Assembly (NCBI GenBank): GCA_017534595.1
Contig: JAFXVY010000085.1
Span: 1 to 48,586 of the forward strand
DNA: 48,586 nt
Source: Ruminococcus sp.
GTDB taxonomy: Bacteria > Bacillota > Clostridia > Oscillospirales > Ruminococcaceae
Reading direction: 5' to 3'
Part shown: positions 7,014-17,484 of the stretch, piece after piece
How the letters are laid out: each line of letters opens with the position of its first letter
Numbering within the stretch: position 1 is the first letter of the stretch
The notes under the pieces: generated by a model
Told to the model about the DNA's origin: nothing
Databases searched by the model: none
What the model saw: the letters and a program-made list of their open reading frames with translations, nothing else
Position numbers and translations under genes: made by a program

Positions 7014-8378
7014 CTATTCCTCTTTATATTCGTCGCCGTATTTTTCCGCCATTCTTTTTCTTGCTTCGTTGAGCTTTTTGCGCTGCAGCTCCTTGAGCTC
7101 GGCCTTTGAGAGGCTGCTCTCATCGACCTCGTCCTCTTTATCCTCATCGTCGTCGGAGGGCTTTACGCCGCGCTGCTCCTGCTGGTACTCGAGGGCTTTT
7201 TCCATAAAGGACTTCTTGCCGTTCTTTCTCTGCTCCTTCTTCTTCTCCATCTCGATCTCTACCATCTCTCTGATATGAGCGGGGTTATAGATCTTATTGA
7301 GGAAGATAGTCTGTATCATTGCGAAGAAGGACGAATAGATCCAGTAAAGACCGAGACCTGCGGGGTAGGAGAACGCGATCCACAGTGAGAACAGGGGCAG
7401 CAGGAAGAGCATTATCTTCATACCCTTGCCCATATTTGCAGCGGGATTGTTCTTCTTGTTGAAGTAGTTGGAGAGTATCGTAGTTGCGAGCTGGAGCACG
7501 AAGGAGAGTATCGGGATGAGCACCAGCGCACTGCTGAAGCTCGGGATCTCTCCGAGAGAAATGCCGAAGATCTCATAAGAGAAGTTTCTCGCATAGTCCT
7601 TGACGTCATCGGGGAGAATATCCGAATAGTCCTTGCCGCTCTTCTCGATCTTCTGCTTGTCCACGAAGTCGAAGGTAGTCAGCTCGGGACGCGAAACAAC
7701 GAGAGACTGGGAGACATACTCGCTGTTGGTGATATAGGTGTCGATATCGGGATGCTTCTTGAAGATCTCGACGACCTCGTTCCACATCTTGTTCTTCTCG
7801 TCCTTTTCGGACTGATCGTCGTCATCCTCGTAGCCGAAGAGTTTATAGGTATTCTTATAGTTCTTATCGTCTCCGTTTACAACGACAGCCTTTACCTTAT
7901 TGAAATCGTTGCCGTTCTCTTCAAGGAGCTTGGCCATGGTAGTCTCGGCGCCTGCGATATCCTTGCTGACGGTAGCGATCTCTGTGATGGTATTGTTGGA
8001 CTTCTGGATATGATCCTCATTGAGGTCGGACACATATGTCAGCGGCCCGTAGATAACGGGGATCATCGAGAAGAGTATGAGCATGGTTATCAGCATCGGC
8101 AGGCAGCTTGCCATGGGGTTTACGCCCGACTTCTGATAAAGAGCCATTGTTTCTTCGTTGAGCTTTTCCTGATTCTTGCCGTATTTCTTCTTGAGCTTTT
8201 CGAGCTCCGGCTGGATAAGAGCCATCCTTGCGGTGCTCTTCTGCTGCTTGATGCTCAGAGGCAGCATAAGTATCCTTGTTATGAGTGTAAACAAGAGCAG
8301 GGCAACGGCATAATTTCCGACTACTTTATAGCAGATTTTCATCAGCCAGCCCAGGGGGGTTGCAAACAGACTAAACAT
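7014..8378 (-). CDS. yidC: Membrane protein insertase YidC/OxaA
   Basis: A 454-residue YidC-family insertase that inserts and folds membrane proteins alone or with SecYEG. TM1 (about 22-41) ends in the groove arginine motif TRILMLPLSIKQQKS. A cytoplasmic helical hairpin (45-85) and TM2 (90-115) follow, then TM3 (about 281-305) and a terminal hydrophobic block (about 325-370). Two things are odd. There is no lipoprotein signal peptide, and an extracytoplasmic insertion of about 160 residues, mostly charged, lies between TM2 and TM3 (117-278). The C-tail is long and highly charged. GAGGAAA precedes the start. Confidence 0.94.
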   Translation of the reverse strand: MFSLFATPLGWLMKICYKVVGNYAVALLLFTLITRILMLPLSIKQQKSTARMALIQPELEKLKKKYGKNQEKLNEETMALYQKSGVNPMASCLPMLITMLILFSMIPVIYGPLTYVSDLNEDHIQKSNNTITEIATVSKDIAGAETTMAKLLEENGNDFNKVKAVVVNGDDKNYKNTYKLFGYEDDDDQSEKDEKNKMWNEVVEIFKKHPDIDTYITNSEYVSQSLVVSRPELTTFDFVDKQKIEKSGKDYSDILPDDVKDYARNFSYEIFGISLGEIPSFSSALVLIPILSFVLQLATTILSNYFNKKNNPAANMGKGMKIMLFLLPLFSLWIAFSYPAGLGLYWIYSSFFAMIQTIFLNKIYNPAHIREMVEIEMEKKKEQRKNGKKSFMEKALEYQQEQRGVKPSDDDEDKEDEVDESSLSKAELKELQRKKLNEARKRMAEKYGDEYKEE

Positions 8379-8425
8379 ATTTTTTCCTCTTCAATCCTGT
8401 AATTCGATAAAATGCGGTACTTTCC

Positions 8426-8707
8426 TCAGTTTTCCTCATTTTCTTCTTCATTTCTTTCCCTGATCCTGCCGAACAGATGATATTCCTCCGGCACACGGTC
8501 AACTCCGCCGAGGCTCCAGGGATTGCAGCGCAGCAGCCTCCATGTGGAAAGTACCGTTCCCTTGACCGCTCCGTGCCTTTTATACGCCTCGAGGCAATAG
8601 GCCGAGCAGGTGGGATAATACTTGCATCTTGCGGGAAACAGCGGGCTGATGAACCTCTGATAGAACCTTATCGGCAGCATAAAGATATATCTGACAAAAC
8701 GAAGCAT
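8426..8707 (-). CDS. yidD: Membrane protein insertion efficiency factor YidD
   Basis: A 93-residue YidD with the family core: [30 protein letters not shown], and [15 protein letters not shown]. Three conserved cysteines are present. It assists YidC-dependent insertion at the cytoplasmic membrane face. Its ATG overlaps the rnpA stop (TAATG), so the two are translationally coupled. The acidic tail (about 15 residues rich in Glu and Asn) is a lineage extension. Confidence 0.95.
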   Translation of the reverse strand: MLRFVRYIFMLPIRFYQRFISPLFPARCKYYPTCSAYCLEAYKRHGAVKGTVLSTWRLLRCNPWSLGGVDRVPEEYHLFGRIRERNEEENEEN

Positions 8708-9084
8708 TATTTTTTACCCTTGTTCTTGTCTTTATCCTTCTTCTTATCCTCGAGACTGACCGAAGCGGGTATCGCTCTCTTTCTCAGAAAGCTCAGCACC
8801 TCGCCGGAGGTCCTCTCGCAGGCGTCGTTCCTTGCGGCGAGGACTATATCCACGCCTATCGGGAACTCGGTCTCGCAGAGCCTGTAAGCGGCTCTGAAAA
8901 TACGCTTTATGCGGTTTCTCTGCACTGCACCGCCGTTTTTCTTGCTCACGGATATCCCCAGCCGGTTATAGGGCAGCCGATTAGGCAGCATATACACCGT
9001 CAGAAATCCGCAGCTGACATACTTACCGCGGCGAAAGCAATTCTGGAACGATCTGTTATCCTTGATGATCTCGGTATAAAGCAT
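8707..9084 (-). CDS. rnpA: Ribonuclease P protein component
   Basis: A 125-residue RnpA, the protein subunit that helps RNase P RNA process tRNA 5' ends. Conserved elements are the N-terminal [12 protein letters not shown], the [17 protein letters not shown] segment and the RNR-type helix [12 protein letters not shown] that contacts RNA. A lysine-rich tail follows residue 113. AAGGTG lies eight bases before the start. It is second in the rpmH operon, as usual; 160 bases separate it from rpmH. Confidence 0.95.
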   Translation of the reverse strand: MLYTEIIKDNRSFQNCFRRGKYVSCGFLTVYMLPNRLPYNRLGISVSKKNGGAVQRNRIKRIFRAAYRLCETEFPIGVDIVLAARNDACERTSGEVLSFLRKRAIPASVSLEDKKKDKDKNKGKK

Positions 9085-9244
9085 CTCAAAGCACCTTCAC
9101 CGTCAGTTTTCCTGCATTTTTTCCCTAAAAAAAGAATAAGACCAGATACCTTTTCGGTCGAGCCGAAAGGTAAATGGTCATAAAGGCAGCACCTCTCCAA
9201 GGCATCAGCTGCACATCAAGCACCGCTGCCTTCGTCACGAGATA

Positions 9245-9379
9245 TCAATAGCTGAGTCTTGCTCTGCCCTTAGCACGTCTGCGAGCCAAAACCTTTCTGC
9301 CGTTTCTTGTGGACATTCTCTTCATAAACCCGTGAACCTTTTTTCTCTGGAGCTTCTTAGGCTGATATGTTCTTTTCAT
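9245..9379 (-). CDS. rpmH: 50S ribosomal protein L34
   Basis: A 44-residue L34. It begins [18 protein letters not shown] and ends GRARLSY with a TGA stop. The internal [17 protein letters not shown] segment is invariant in the family. A strong AAGGAGGG ribosome site lies nine bases upstream. L34 is a late-assembling protein of the large subunit, and rpmH divergent from dnaA is a standard marker of bacterial oriC. Confidence 0.98.
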   Translation of the reverse strand: MKRTYQPKKLQRKKVHGFMKRMSTRNGRKVLARRRAKGRARLSY

Positions 9380-9494
9380 TTCACTTTTCCCTCCTTCGAT
9401 TTTACCTGCCGCCATGATCTCCCGCGGCAGTCAGATGGGGCATATTTCAGTCAAACAGAGACAATTCTCCCTTGCTTTGCCCTTGCATTAAATT

Positions 9495-9524
9495 ATTATA
9501 ACTCAAACCTGCCTCTCTTGTCAA
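9495..9524 (-). promoter_or_regulatory. Predicted sigma-A promoter for the rpmH-rnpA-yidD-yidC-jag operon
   Basis: On the minus strand TTGACA (9519-9524) and TATAAT (9495-9500), both perfect, are separated by 18 bases. The start codon of rpmH is about 115 bases downstream. Confidence 0.85.
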
Positions 9525-9729
9525 GACTGTTCACAATTTTTTTATTTTTATATCTGCGCAGAATAGGGCATCCGCAGCCCGCTTTTTTAAATTTTTGTTA
9601 CCCTGTCCTGCAATTATTTCAATATATAGTCATACTGCCGTTTTTTGATTCAATATGATGTGTTCAAATGAAACGTCCGGCCGTAGAAAATACACTATTA
9701 TAATTATATAAGATTTGGCGAATTTTTAC
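9525..9729. other. AT-rich spacer between rpmH and dnaA promoters; possible DNA unwinding region
   Basis: The stretch contains long A/T runs such as the T-rich block at 9533-9552 and the run around 9700-9715. I find no consensus DnaA box (TTATCCACA) on either strand. Position between divergent rpmH and dnaA is where part of a bipartite origin would be expected. No gene is seen. Confidence 0.4.
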
Positions 9730-9758
9730 TTGAATTTTCAACTCAAATATGTTATAAT
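9730..9758 (+). promoter_or_regulatory. dnaA: Predicted sigma-A promoter for dnaA
   Basis: TTGAAT (9730-9735) and TATAAT (9753-9758) are 17 bases apart. The spacer holds TTTTCAACT (9735-9743), matching the motif repeated downstream of dnaA, so DnaA may regulate its own promoter. The leader to the start codon is about 115 bases. Confidence 0.75.
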
Positions 9759-9878
9759 GTAATAGAATTGGTCTTTATGCCCTATTTTTCGGAACACCGT
9801 AAAAAATTGTGCAGCCGTCAGGCCGATATACATTATAAATAAACTGCTTTTTCTGAGTGGGAGGAGGAAAAAAATCTT

Positions 9879-11225
9879 ATGGATTCACTCAACGAGGTTT
9901 TCGAGCTGGCGATAAAATATATCGAAGCCAACAATGAAAATATCAGCTCGATCGCCCTGAATAAATGGATCAGGAATCTGGAGCCCTACAAGCTCGAGGG
10001 CTCGACAATCATGCTGCTGACCAACAGCGATTTCGACAGGAACATCATCACCGCGCACTATTCCGACGTGCTGGCCGAGGCTTTTGAGAACGTGCTCGGC
10101 TTCCCGGTAAAGACAGAGCTGCTGATAAGATCCAAGGACACGGCAGGGGAGGCTGCAGCCGATAAGTCCGAGGCTCCCGCTCCGGCACATTTTGAGATGC
10201 TCACCTTCGAGACCTTTGTCAAGGGCAAGTCAAACGAGCTCGCTTATGCCTTTTCCATGGCGGTGGCCGGCAACAATGAGATGAGCAGCTCGATAAACAC
10301 CAATCAGACCTTCAACCCGCTGTTCATATACGGCGACTCGGGTCTCGGAAAGACACATCTGCTCAAGGCTATCGAAAATGAAGTCAAGCGCAAGAATCCC
10401 GGCATCACGATCATATATACCACCGGCGAGAATTTTCTCAACGAGTTCATAGCCGCTCTTACAAACAAAACGACCACAGAGTTCCACAACAAATACAGGG
10501 GCGCTGATTTCCTGCTGGTGGACGATATCCAGTTCATCGCCGGCAAGGAGACCGCTCAGGAGGAGTTCTTCCACACCTTCAACGATCTCTACAATGCGAG
10601 AAAGCAGATCGTGCTGACTGCGGATATCGCGCCGTCAAAGATCAATCTGCTCGAGGGAAGGATCAGATCGAGATTTGCCCTCGGCGTTCAGGTGGATATC
10701 CAGCCGCCCGATTTTGAGACCCGTATGGCGATCGTAAAGCGCAAGGCGGAGCTTGTGGGTCTGCAGCTCGGCGACAATATCGCAAGGCTCATAGCCGAGA
10801 AGATAAAGACCAACATCAGGCAGCTCGAGGGCACCGTCAACAAGATGAAGGGCCTCACCGAGTTCACCAAGGAGGCTCCCTCCATGGCGATGGCTCAGAA
10901 GGTCATCAAGGAGATCATGATAGAGAACCATCCGCAGGAGATCACCGTTGACAGGATCATCACCGAGACCGCCAATATGTTCGGCATCACGGCGGACGAT
11001 ATCAGATCCACCAACCGCAGCAAGAATATCTCCCTTGCAAGAAAGGTGACTATCTATCTGCTCAAGGAGATAAAGGGTCTTACATATCTTGAGATCGGAA
11101 ATGTGCTCGGAAAGAACCATTCCACAATGACCATACACTACCAGAACATCTCCGAGAAGATGGCGGCCAATGCCGATTTGAGGCAGGTAGTCGAGGATCT
11201 GACAAAAAATCTCAAAAACAACTGA
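9879..11225 (+). CDS. dnaA: Chromosomal replication initiator DnaA
   Basis: A 448-residue DnaA, the AAA+ initiator that opens oriC. Domain I occupies about 1-75 and a short variable domain II about 76-105. Walker A is GDSGLGKTHL and Walker B is FLLVDDIQF; sensor regions follow, with the GRIRSRFALG arginine segment. Domain IV (about 350-448) should read DnaA boxes. Its signature is diverged: where most DnaA have G-G/S-R-D-H-T/S-T, this one has GKNHSTMTIH. A good GGGAGGAGG ribosome site precedes the ATG. A promoter lies at 9730-9758. Confidence 0.97.
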   Translation: MDSLNEVFELAIKYIEANNENISSIALNKWIRNLEPYKLEGSTIMLLTNSDFDRNIITAHYSDVLAEAFENVLGFPVKTELLIRSKDTAGEAAADKSEAPAPAHFEMLTFETFVKGKSNELAYAFSMAVAGNNEMSSSINTNQTFNPLFIYGDSGLGKTHLLKAIENEVKRKNPGITIIYTTGENFLNEFIAALTNKTTTEFHNKYRGADFLLVDDIQFIAGKETAQEEFFHTFNDLYNARKQIVLTADIAPSKINLLEGRIRSRFALGVQVDIQPPDFETRMAIVKRKAELVGLQLGDNIARLIAEKIKTNIRQLEGTVNKMKGLTEFTKEAPSMAMAQKVIKEIMIENHPQEITVDRIITETANMFGITADDIRSTNRSKNISLARKVTIYLLKEIKGLTYLEIGNVLGKNHSTMTIHYQNISEKMAANADLRQVVEDLTKNLKNN

Positions 11226-11228
11226 CAA

Positions 11229-11578
11229 CAGGGTATCAACAATCTTTTAAGCGTCCCCGGGCGCGTCAGTTCGGGATATATGATAAAAAGCGGCGTTTTT
11301 TCAACGCTCCGGCATTCAACTGCCCGGACAAAGCCAACATTTATCTCAACATTTTGTTTGAAGGTTTATAAAATCTTTCAAAGCTTTAAACCGTCAATTT
11401 CCGTCAACTTTTCTAAAGATTTTCTAAACACCGGATGTTGATGCAGAGCGCTCCAAAAACCGCATATTTCTGTGGCTTTGCGGAGTTTATGGTGTTTTCA
11501 ACAGCACTACTAATAAAACTAAAATAATCAATATATTATTTCATTGACAGTGTCCGGGACCTCTTTGGGGCGAGTTGA
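11229..11578. other. Candidate oriC: dnaA-dnaN intergenic region with TCAAC motif cluster
   Basis: No TTATCCACA is present. Instead TCAAC occurs at 11236, 11301, 11316, 11346, 11404 and 11498 on the plus strand and as GTTGA at 11437 and 11574. The fullest version is TTTTCAACA (11495-11503); GTATCAACA (11233-11241) and reverse-strand GCATCAACA (11436-11444) are related. Eight copies in roughly 350 bases is far above the one or fewer expected. An AT-rich stretch (11511-11545) adjoins the last sites. Location between dnaA and dnaN is a standard origin position. Confidence 0.6.
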
Positions 11579-11643
11579 AAAACAGCGGGGCGCTGCCGGT
11601 GGGATATGCGCGGTATCTCAAATCAAAGGGAGGATATATTGTT

Positions 11644-12753
11644 ATGAAGCTGACCTGCAGCAAGCTCAAGCTTTACGAAGCAGTCATCAATGTTTCAAAG
11701 GCCATTTCCGAAAGAAGCTCTCTGCCTTCTCTCGAGGGTATGAAATTCAAGCTCGAGGATTCAACTCTTGAGCTCACCGGCTACGATCTCGAGATAGGAA
11801 TCAGGACGACTATCGCGGTAAGGAGCAGCGACAGCGGCGAGTTCATTCTCAATGCGAGACTGTTCAGCGAGATGATCAAGAAAATGCCCGCCGACGATAT
11901 CTATATGGAGGTCAACGACAACTTTCAGGTTACGCTTTCGAGCGGAGCAGTAGTATTCAATCTTTCGGCTCAGGCAGCGGACGAGTATCCCGAGCTTCCC
12001 GATAAGAAGAACTGCGATAAGCTCAGCATATCCCAGCCGATGATGAAGAGCATGATAAAGCAGACCAACTTCGCCGTTGCGATAGTTGATATAAACCCGG
12101 TGCTCAAGGGCGAGCTGTTCGAGATTGAGAATAACGTGTTCAATCTCGTTGCCATCGACGGCTACCGCCTTGCGGTGAGGACCGAGAGCATCAAGTCGGA
12201 CGAGAACAGGAGCTTCATAGTTCCGTCCAAGACACTCAACGAGACCGCGAGCCTGCTCAGCGACAACGATGAGGACAGCTGCGATATCTTCATTTCCAAC
12301 AAGCATATCATTTTCGAGATAAACGGCTATCTCGTTTACTCGAGACTTATAGAGGGCGAGTTCCACCCCTACAAGAGCGCTATACCCAAGACCAGCACCA
12401 CAGAGGTCATCGTTGACCGCAGAGAGCTGATCTCGACACTCGAGAGAGTTATGCTGCTCATAAGTGAGAGGACTCCCAGCCCGGTGAGATGCTATTTTGA
12501 GAACGGGCATATCAAGATCAAGTGCTCGACTTCGATAGGAAAGATCCAGGACGAGATCACAGCCGATATGGCAGGTCCCGTTATCGAGATAGGCTTCAAG
12601 TGCAAGTACCTGCTCGACCCGCTCACAAAGATCGAGGACGAAAAGGTAAAGCTTATGATGGGCGGCAGCCTGCTGCCGATGAAGATAGTTCCGCTTGATG
12701 GCAGCAGATATACCTATCTTGTGCTGCCGGTAAGACTGAGCAAGGAAGCATGA
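11644..12753 (+). CDS. dnaN: DNA polymerase III beta sliding clamp
   Basis: A 369-residue beta clamp, the ring that tethers polymerase III to DNA. The start at 11644 (MKLTCSKLKLYEAV) has GGGAGG upstream; an earlier in-frame start at 11575 would add 23 non-family residues. Three clamp domains are recognisable by repeated beta/alpha topology. Features include LPSLEGMKFKLED, the FNLVAIDGYRLAVR segment of domain II and the terminal MKIVPLDGSRYTYLVLPVRL, typical of the clamp C-terminus. It begins the dnaN-S4-recF group. Confidence 0.97.
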   Translation: MKLTCSKLKLYEAVINVSKAISERSSLPSLEGMKFKLEDSTLELTGYDLEIGIRTTIAVRSSDSGEFILNARLFSEMIKKMPADDIYMEVNDNFQVTLSSGAVVFNLSAQAADEYPELPDKKNCDKLSISQPMMKSMIKQTNFAVAIVDINPVLKGELFEIENNVFNLVAIDGYRLAVRTESIKSDENRSFIVPSKTLNETASLLSDNDEDSCDIFISNKHIIFEINGYLVYSRLIEGEFHPYKSAIPKTSTTEVIVDRRELISTLERVMLLISERTPSPVRCYFENGHIKIKCSTSIGKIQDEITADMAGPVIEIGFKCKYLLDPLTKIEDEKVKLMMGGSLLPMKIVPLDGSRYTYLVLPVRLSKEA

Positions 12754-12768
12754 ACAGAGGTCTGAAAA

Positions 12769-13026
12769 ATGGAAGAGCTTGAATACAGATACGATACACA
12801 GCTGCTCATCGACGGTGAGGAGCTGGATGAAGACGAGATAAACGACTACATTACCGAGCACTTCAAGGGCGACTGCCTGCTTGTGGTCGGGGATGAGGAC
12901 ACCGTGAAGCTGCATTTCCATACCAACGAGCCGTGGCTCATACTTGAATACTGCCGCAGCCTCGGAGAGATATACGATATCGTGGTAGAGGATATGGACA
13001 GGCAGCAGAGAGGCCTGAAGGGCTGA
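12769..13026 (+). CDS. Stand-alone FakA C-terminal-like small protein
   Basis: An 85-residue acidic protein between dnaN and the S4 gene. Its sequence resembles part of the C-terminal region of FakA/YloV (fatty-acid kinase, DAK2 family): YDTQLLIDG, then [20 protein letters not shown] and [17 protein letters not shown] with a terminal DRQQRG. In FakA these lie after the kinase and DAK2 domains. Here no kinase domain is present, so it cannot phosphorylate alone. It may bind a FakB-like partner or be a co-opted domain. It begins 16 bases after the dnaN stop, suggesting co-translation. Assignment is by pattern only. Confidence 0.7.
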   Translation: MEELEYRYDTQLLIDGEELDEDEINDYITEHFKGDCLLVVGDEDTVKLHFHTNEPWLILEYCRSLGEIYDIVVEDMDRQQRGLKG

Positions 13027-13036
13027 GGTTCGGAAT

Positions 13037-13261
13037 ATGAATTATAAGCAGGAGAATATCAGGATATCCACCGAGTTCATAAAGCTCGATCAGCTGCTGA
13101 AATTTGCGGGCGTCGCCGAGACGGGCGGCATCGGCAAGGAGCTCATAGCCGAGGGCAGGATCAAGGTCAACGGCGAGACCTGCCTTATGAGAGGCAAGAA
13201 GATCAGGAGCGGCGACAGGGTGCAGATAGACGATATCAAAACAGAGCTTGTTATTGAATAA
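13037..13261 (+). CDS. yaaA: S4-domain RNA-binding protein (YaaA family)
   Basis: A 74-residue protein that is essentially one S4 domain: [21 protein letters not shown], then [17 protein letters not shown] and GDRVQID. In Bacillus the same family (YaaA) sits between dnaN and recF. S4 domains bind structured RNA, usually rRNA. Its stop overlaps the recF start (TAATG), so the two are coupled. The precise role in this operon is unknown. Confidence 0.9.
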   Translation: MNYKQENIRISTEFIKLDQLLKFAGVAETGGIGKELIAEGRIKVNGETCLMRGKKIRSGDRVQIDDIKTELVIE

Positions 13262-14376
13262 TGCTGATAACATCCATAAAGATAAACGGGTTTAAAAATC
13301 TTAAAGAGATAAATGTCTCGCCGCACCCGAAGCTCAATATATTCTGCGGCAACAACGCCCAGGGAAAAACAAATCTCATCGAGGCGATCTGGCTGTGCAG
13401 CGGAGTGAGGAGCTTCCGGGGCACCAAGGACAAGGATATGATCGACATTTCCGGCGAAGAGATGGAGATAGATGTCGGCTTCCGGGACAAAAGGCGCAGG
13501 CAGGATATCTGCTACCGAATGGCGCGGCCTTACGTCAAGGAAAAGAACTGCTCTTTAAACGGTGTGAGGGTCAAGGCTCCCTCAAAGCTGTTCGGCAGCC
13601 TCGACTGCGTTATATTCACGCCCGAGGATCTCGAGCTCTCAAAGGGCTCGCCGGACAGAAGGCGGCAGTTCATAGACCTTGCCGCGGCGCAGATCAAGAA
13701 TTCCTATAAAAGCGTTTCGGACAAATACGAGCAGGTGCTGGAGCAGAGAAACAATCTGCTCAAAAGCATAGCCTTCGGGCGTTCCGAAAAGGACGAGCTC
13801 GATGTCTGGGATATACAGCTCGCGCAGATGGGCTCCTATATCACGCTTATGAGAAACAGCTACTCGAAGAAGCTGGCGGAGTATGCCATGCGGCTCTATG
13901 CCGATATTTCCGGCGGCAGGGAGGAGCTGAGCCTGAGATATGTCTCCACTGTCTTTGAGACGGTGGATGACCGAAGTGATTACAAAAACGATCTTGCAAA
14001 CGAGTATCTTGCCTGCCTCAGAGCAGGCAGGGATGAGGATATAAGGCTCGGGTACACCGCCAAGGGCGTTCACAGGGACGACCTGTGCGCTTATATAAAC
14101 GGGCTTCCCGCAAGGGACTATGCCTCGCAGGGTCAGCACCGCTCGATTGCACTGGTGCTCAAGCTGGCGCAGGCAAACATCCTGACTGAGGAGACCGACG
14201 ATGCGCCGGTGTTCCTGCTCGACGATGTTTTAAGCGAGCTCGACCCCTCGCGGCAGAGCTTCGTTATCTCGCGCATAGACAATATGCAGGTGTTTATAAC
14301 CTGCTGCGACGAGAACATCCCCGAGAACAAGACCGGTAAGCTGTATCACATCGAAAACGGAAGGATAGTCAAATGA
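13261..14376 (+). CDS. recF: DNA replication and repair protein RecF
   Basis: A 371-residue RecF, an SMC-like ATPase that with RecO and RecR loads RecA on gapped DNA. Walker A is GNNAQGKTNLIEAI. The ABC-type signature is seen near DYASQGQHRSIALVLKLAQ, followed by the Walker B and D-loop segment PVFLLDDVLSELDPSRQ. Length is normal. It overlaps the previous stop by one base and is followed by a 129-base gap in which only a 15-codon ATG frame is visible. Confidence 0.96.
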   Translation: MLITSIKINGFKNLKEINVSPHPKLNIFCGNNAQGKTNLIEAIWLCSGVRSFRGTKDKDMIDISGEEMEIDVGFRDKRRRQDICYRMARPYVKEKNCSLNGVRVKAPSKLFGSLDCVIFTPEDLELSKGSPDRRRQFIDLAAAQIKNSYKSVSDKYEQVLEQRNNLLKSIAFGRSEKDELDVWDIQLAQMGSYITLMRNSYSKKLAEYAMRLYADISGGREELSLRYVSTVFETVDDRSDYKNDLANEYLACLRAGRDEDIRLGYTAKGVHRDDLCAYINGLPARDYASQGQHRSIALVLKLAQANILTEETDDAPVFLLDDVLSELDPSRQSFVISRIDNMQVFITCCDENIPENKTGKLYHIENGRIVK

Positions 14377-14505
14377 GAGAGCTGTTCGGCCTTGTTTACG
14401 AGCGACAGAGGCAAATATGATAAACGTCAAAAACGGGGGCGCGGGGAGTATCATGATTCAGAGAGACCCGTGTGCCCGGGATAATAAAAAGTGAGCTGAT
14501 GTGAT

Positions 14506-14766
14506 ATGTTTTTGCATCTCGGAAACGATCATATAGTGAATGTCAGAGAGGTAGTCGGGATATTCGATCTTGAAAAAAGCTCGGTGTCGAAATACACCAA
14601 GGACTATCTTTCAAATGCCACAAAGCAGGGCAGAGTGGTCAACTGCACCTATGAGCTGCCGAAAAGCTTTGTAGTGACCCTCGACGACGAGCTGACGGAG
14701 AGAGTATATATAAGTCAGCTTGCCTGCTCGACGCTGGCAAAGAGACTTGCAAACAACAGGCTGTAA
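14506..14766 (+). CDS. remB: DUF370 family regulator, RemB-like (YaaB)
   Basis: An 86-residue DUF370 protein. The family pattern is visible in FLHLGNDHIVNVREVVGIFD and in PKSFVVTLDDELTERVYISQL followed by STLAKR. In Bacillus RemB occupies the same slot between recF and gyrB. RemA is a DNA-binding biofilm regulator; RemB is related but less studied. An extra run around residues 24-45 (about KYTKDYLSNATKQGR) is longer than I expect. The ribosome site is weak. Confidence 0.88.
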   Translation: MFLHLGNDHIVNVREVVGIFDLEKSSVSKYTKDYLSNATKQGRVVNCTYELPKSFVVTLDDELTERVYISQLACSTLAKRLANNRL

Positions 14767-14800
14767 TTTATGATCGCAGATTTCTGCGAACGGAGGATAA

Positions 14801-16786
<1,986 letters not shown>

Positions 16787-16809
16787 GCTGAGAGCAGGGA
16801 GTGTGAGTC

Positions 16810-17460
16810 TTGGAAGAAACAGCAATACAGTCTGCGGAGCCCGTTAAGGATGCACCGGAAGAAAATGGTGCGCTTGAAGAGAAAGCTGCGCCGGATGAAA
16901 AGAATATGCTTGAGGATAAAGAGAGCCTCTGCTCGTTTGAATTCAACGTGACTATCCCCGAGGAGGACGATGCGTTCAGGCTTTTCCAGAAGAAATACGT
17001 CTTCAAGCGCAACGTCATCAAAAGCATAGGCTTCGGGCTGCTGGGGATAGGCTTCCTCGTGTCGGCGATAATCTATCCCGACAAGATAATGAACTATGTG
17101 CTGCTGGCGATATGCTTTGCGGCGGTGGTGCTTATCTGGTACAACAACAGGCATATAAGAAAGTCGCTGATGGAAGCCCTCAAAATGCTCGAGGACGACA
17201 GGTACATTTTCACTCTGTTCGATAAGAAATTCAGGATAGAGACCATTATCCCCGAGGAGGAAAAGGCGCAGGGGGAGACGGAGGAGATACCTCCGCAGGA
17301 GTTTACCCTCTCCGACCCGCTGCTCGACTGCACCGAGACGGACGATAAGTTCGTGGTCATAGTGCAGAGGCAGACGATATATGTCCTGCCGAAAAGATGT
17401 ATGAGCAGCAGCGATATCGAGACAGTAAGAACAAAATTCAAGACCGGTGCCGGCGAATAA
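16810..17460 (+). CDS. YcxB-like membrane protein between gyrB and gyrA
   Basis: A 216-residue protein starting with TTG at 16810 after GGGAG. An acidic low-complexity N-terminus (about 1-35, Glu/Ala-rich) precedes a strand FEFNVTIPEED, then two membrane segments (about 75-95 and 97-115). The C-terminal half is beta-rich with a final stretch FVVIVQRQTIYVLPKRCM and a short helix. This layout matches YcxB-like proteins, which are small PH-like membrane proteins of unknown role. Its 25-base spacing from gyrA implies one transcript with both gyrase genes. Confidence 0.7.
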   Translation: MEETAIQSAEPVKDAPEENGALEEKAAPDEKNMLEDKESLCSFEFNVTIPEEDDAFRLFQKKYVFKRNVIKSIGFGLLGIGFLVSAIIYPDKIMNYVLLAICFAAVVLIWYNNRHIRKSLMEALKMLEDDRYIFTLFDKKFRIETIIPEEEKAQGETEEIPPQEFTLSDPLLDCTETDDKFVVIVQRQTIYVLPKRCMSSSDIETVRTKFKTGAGE

Positions 17461-17484
17461 TGCCGGCCGAAAGAGGATGATAAA

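Noticed and set aside
9380-9878. Canonical DnaA boxes upstream of dnaA
   Set aside because: No TTATCCACA or one-mismatch match was found by reading both strands; only TTTTCAACT in the promoter spacer.
14373-14420. A 15-codon ATG frame overlapping the recF stop
   Set aside because: Too short and without known counterpart; overlap of ATGA type can occur by chance.
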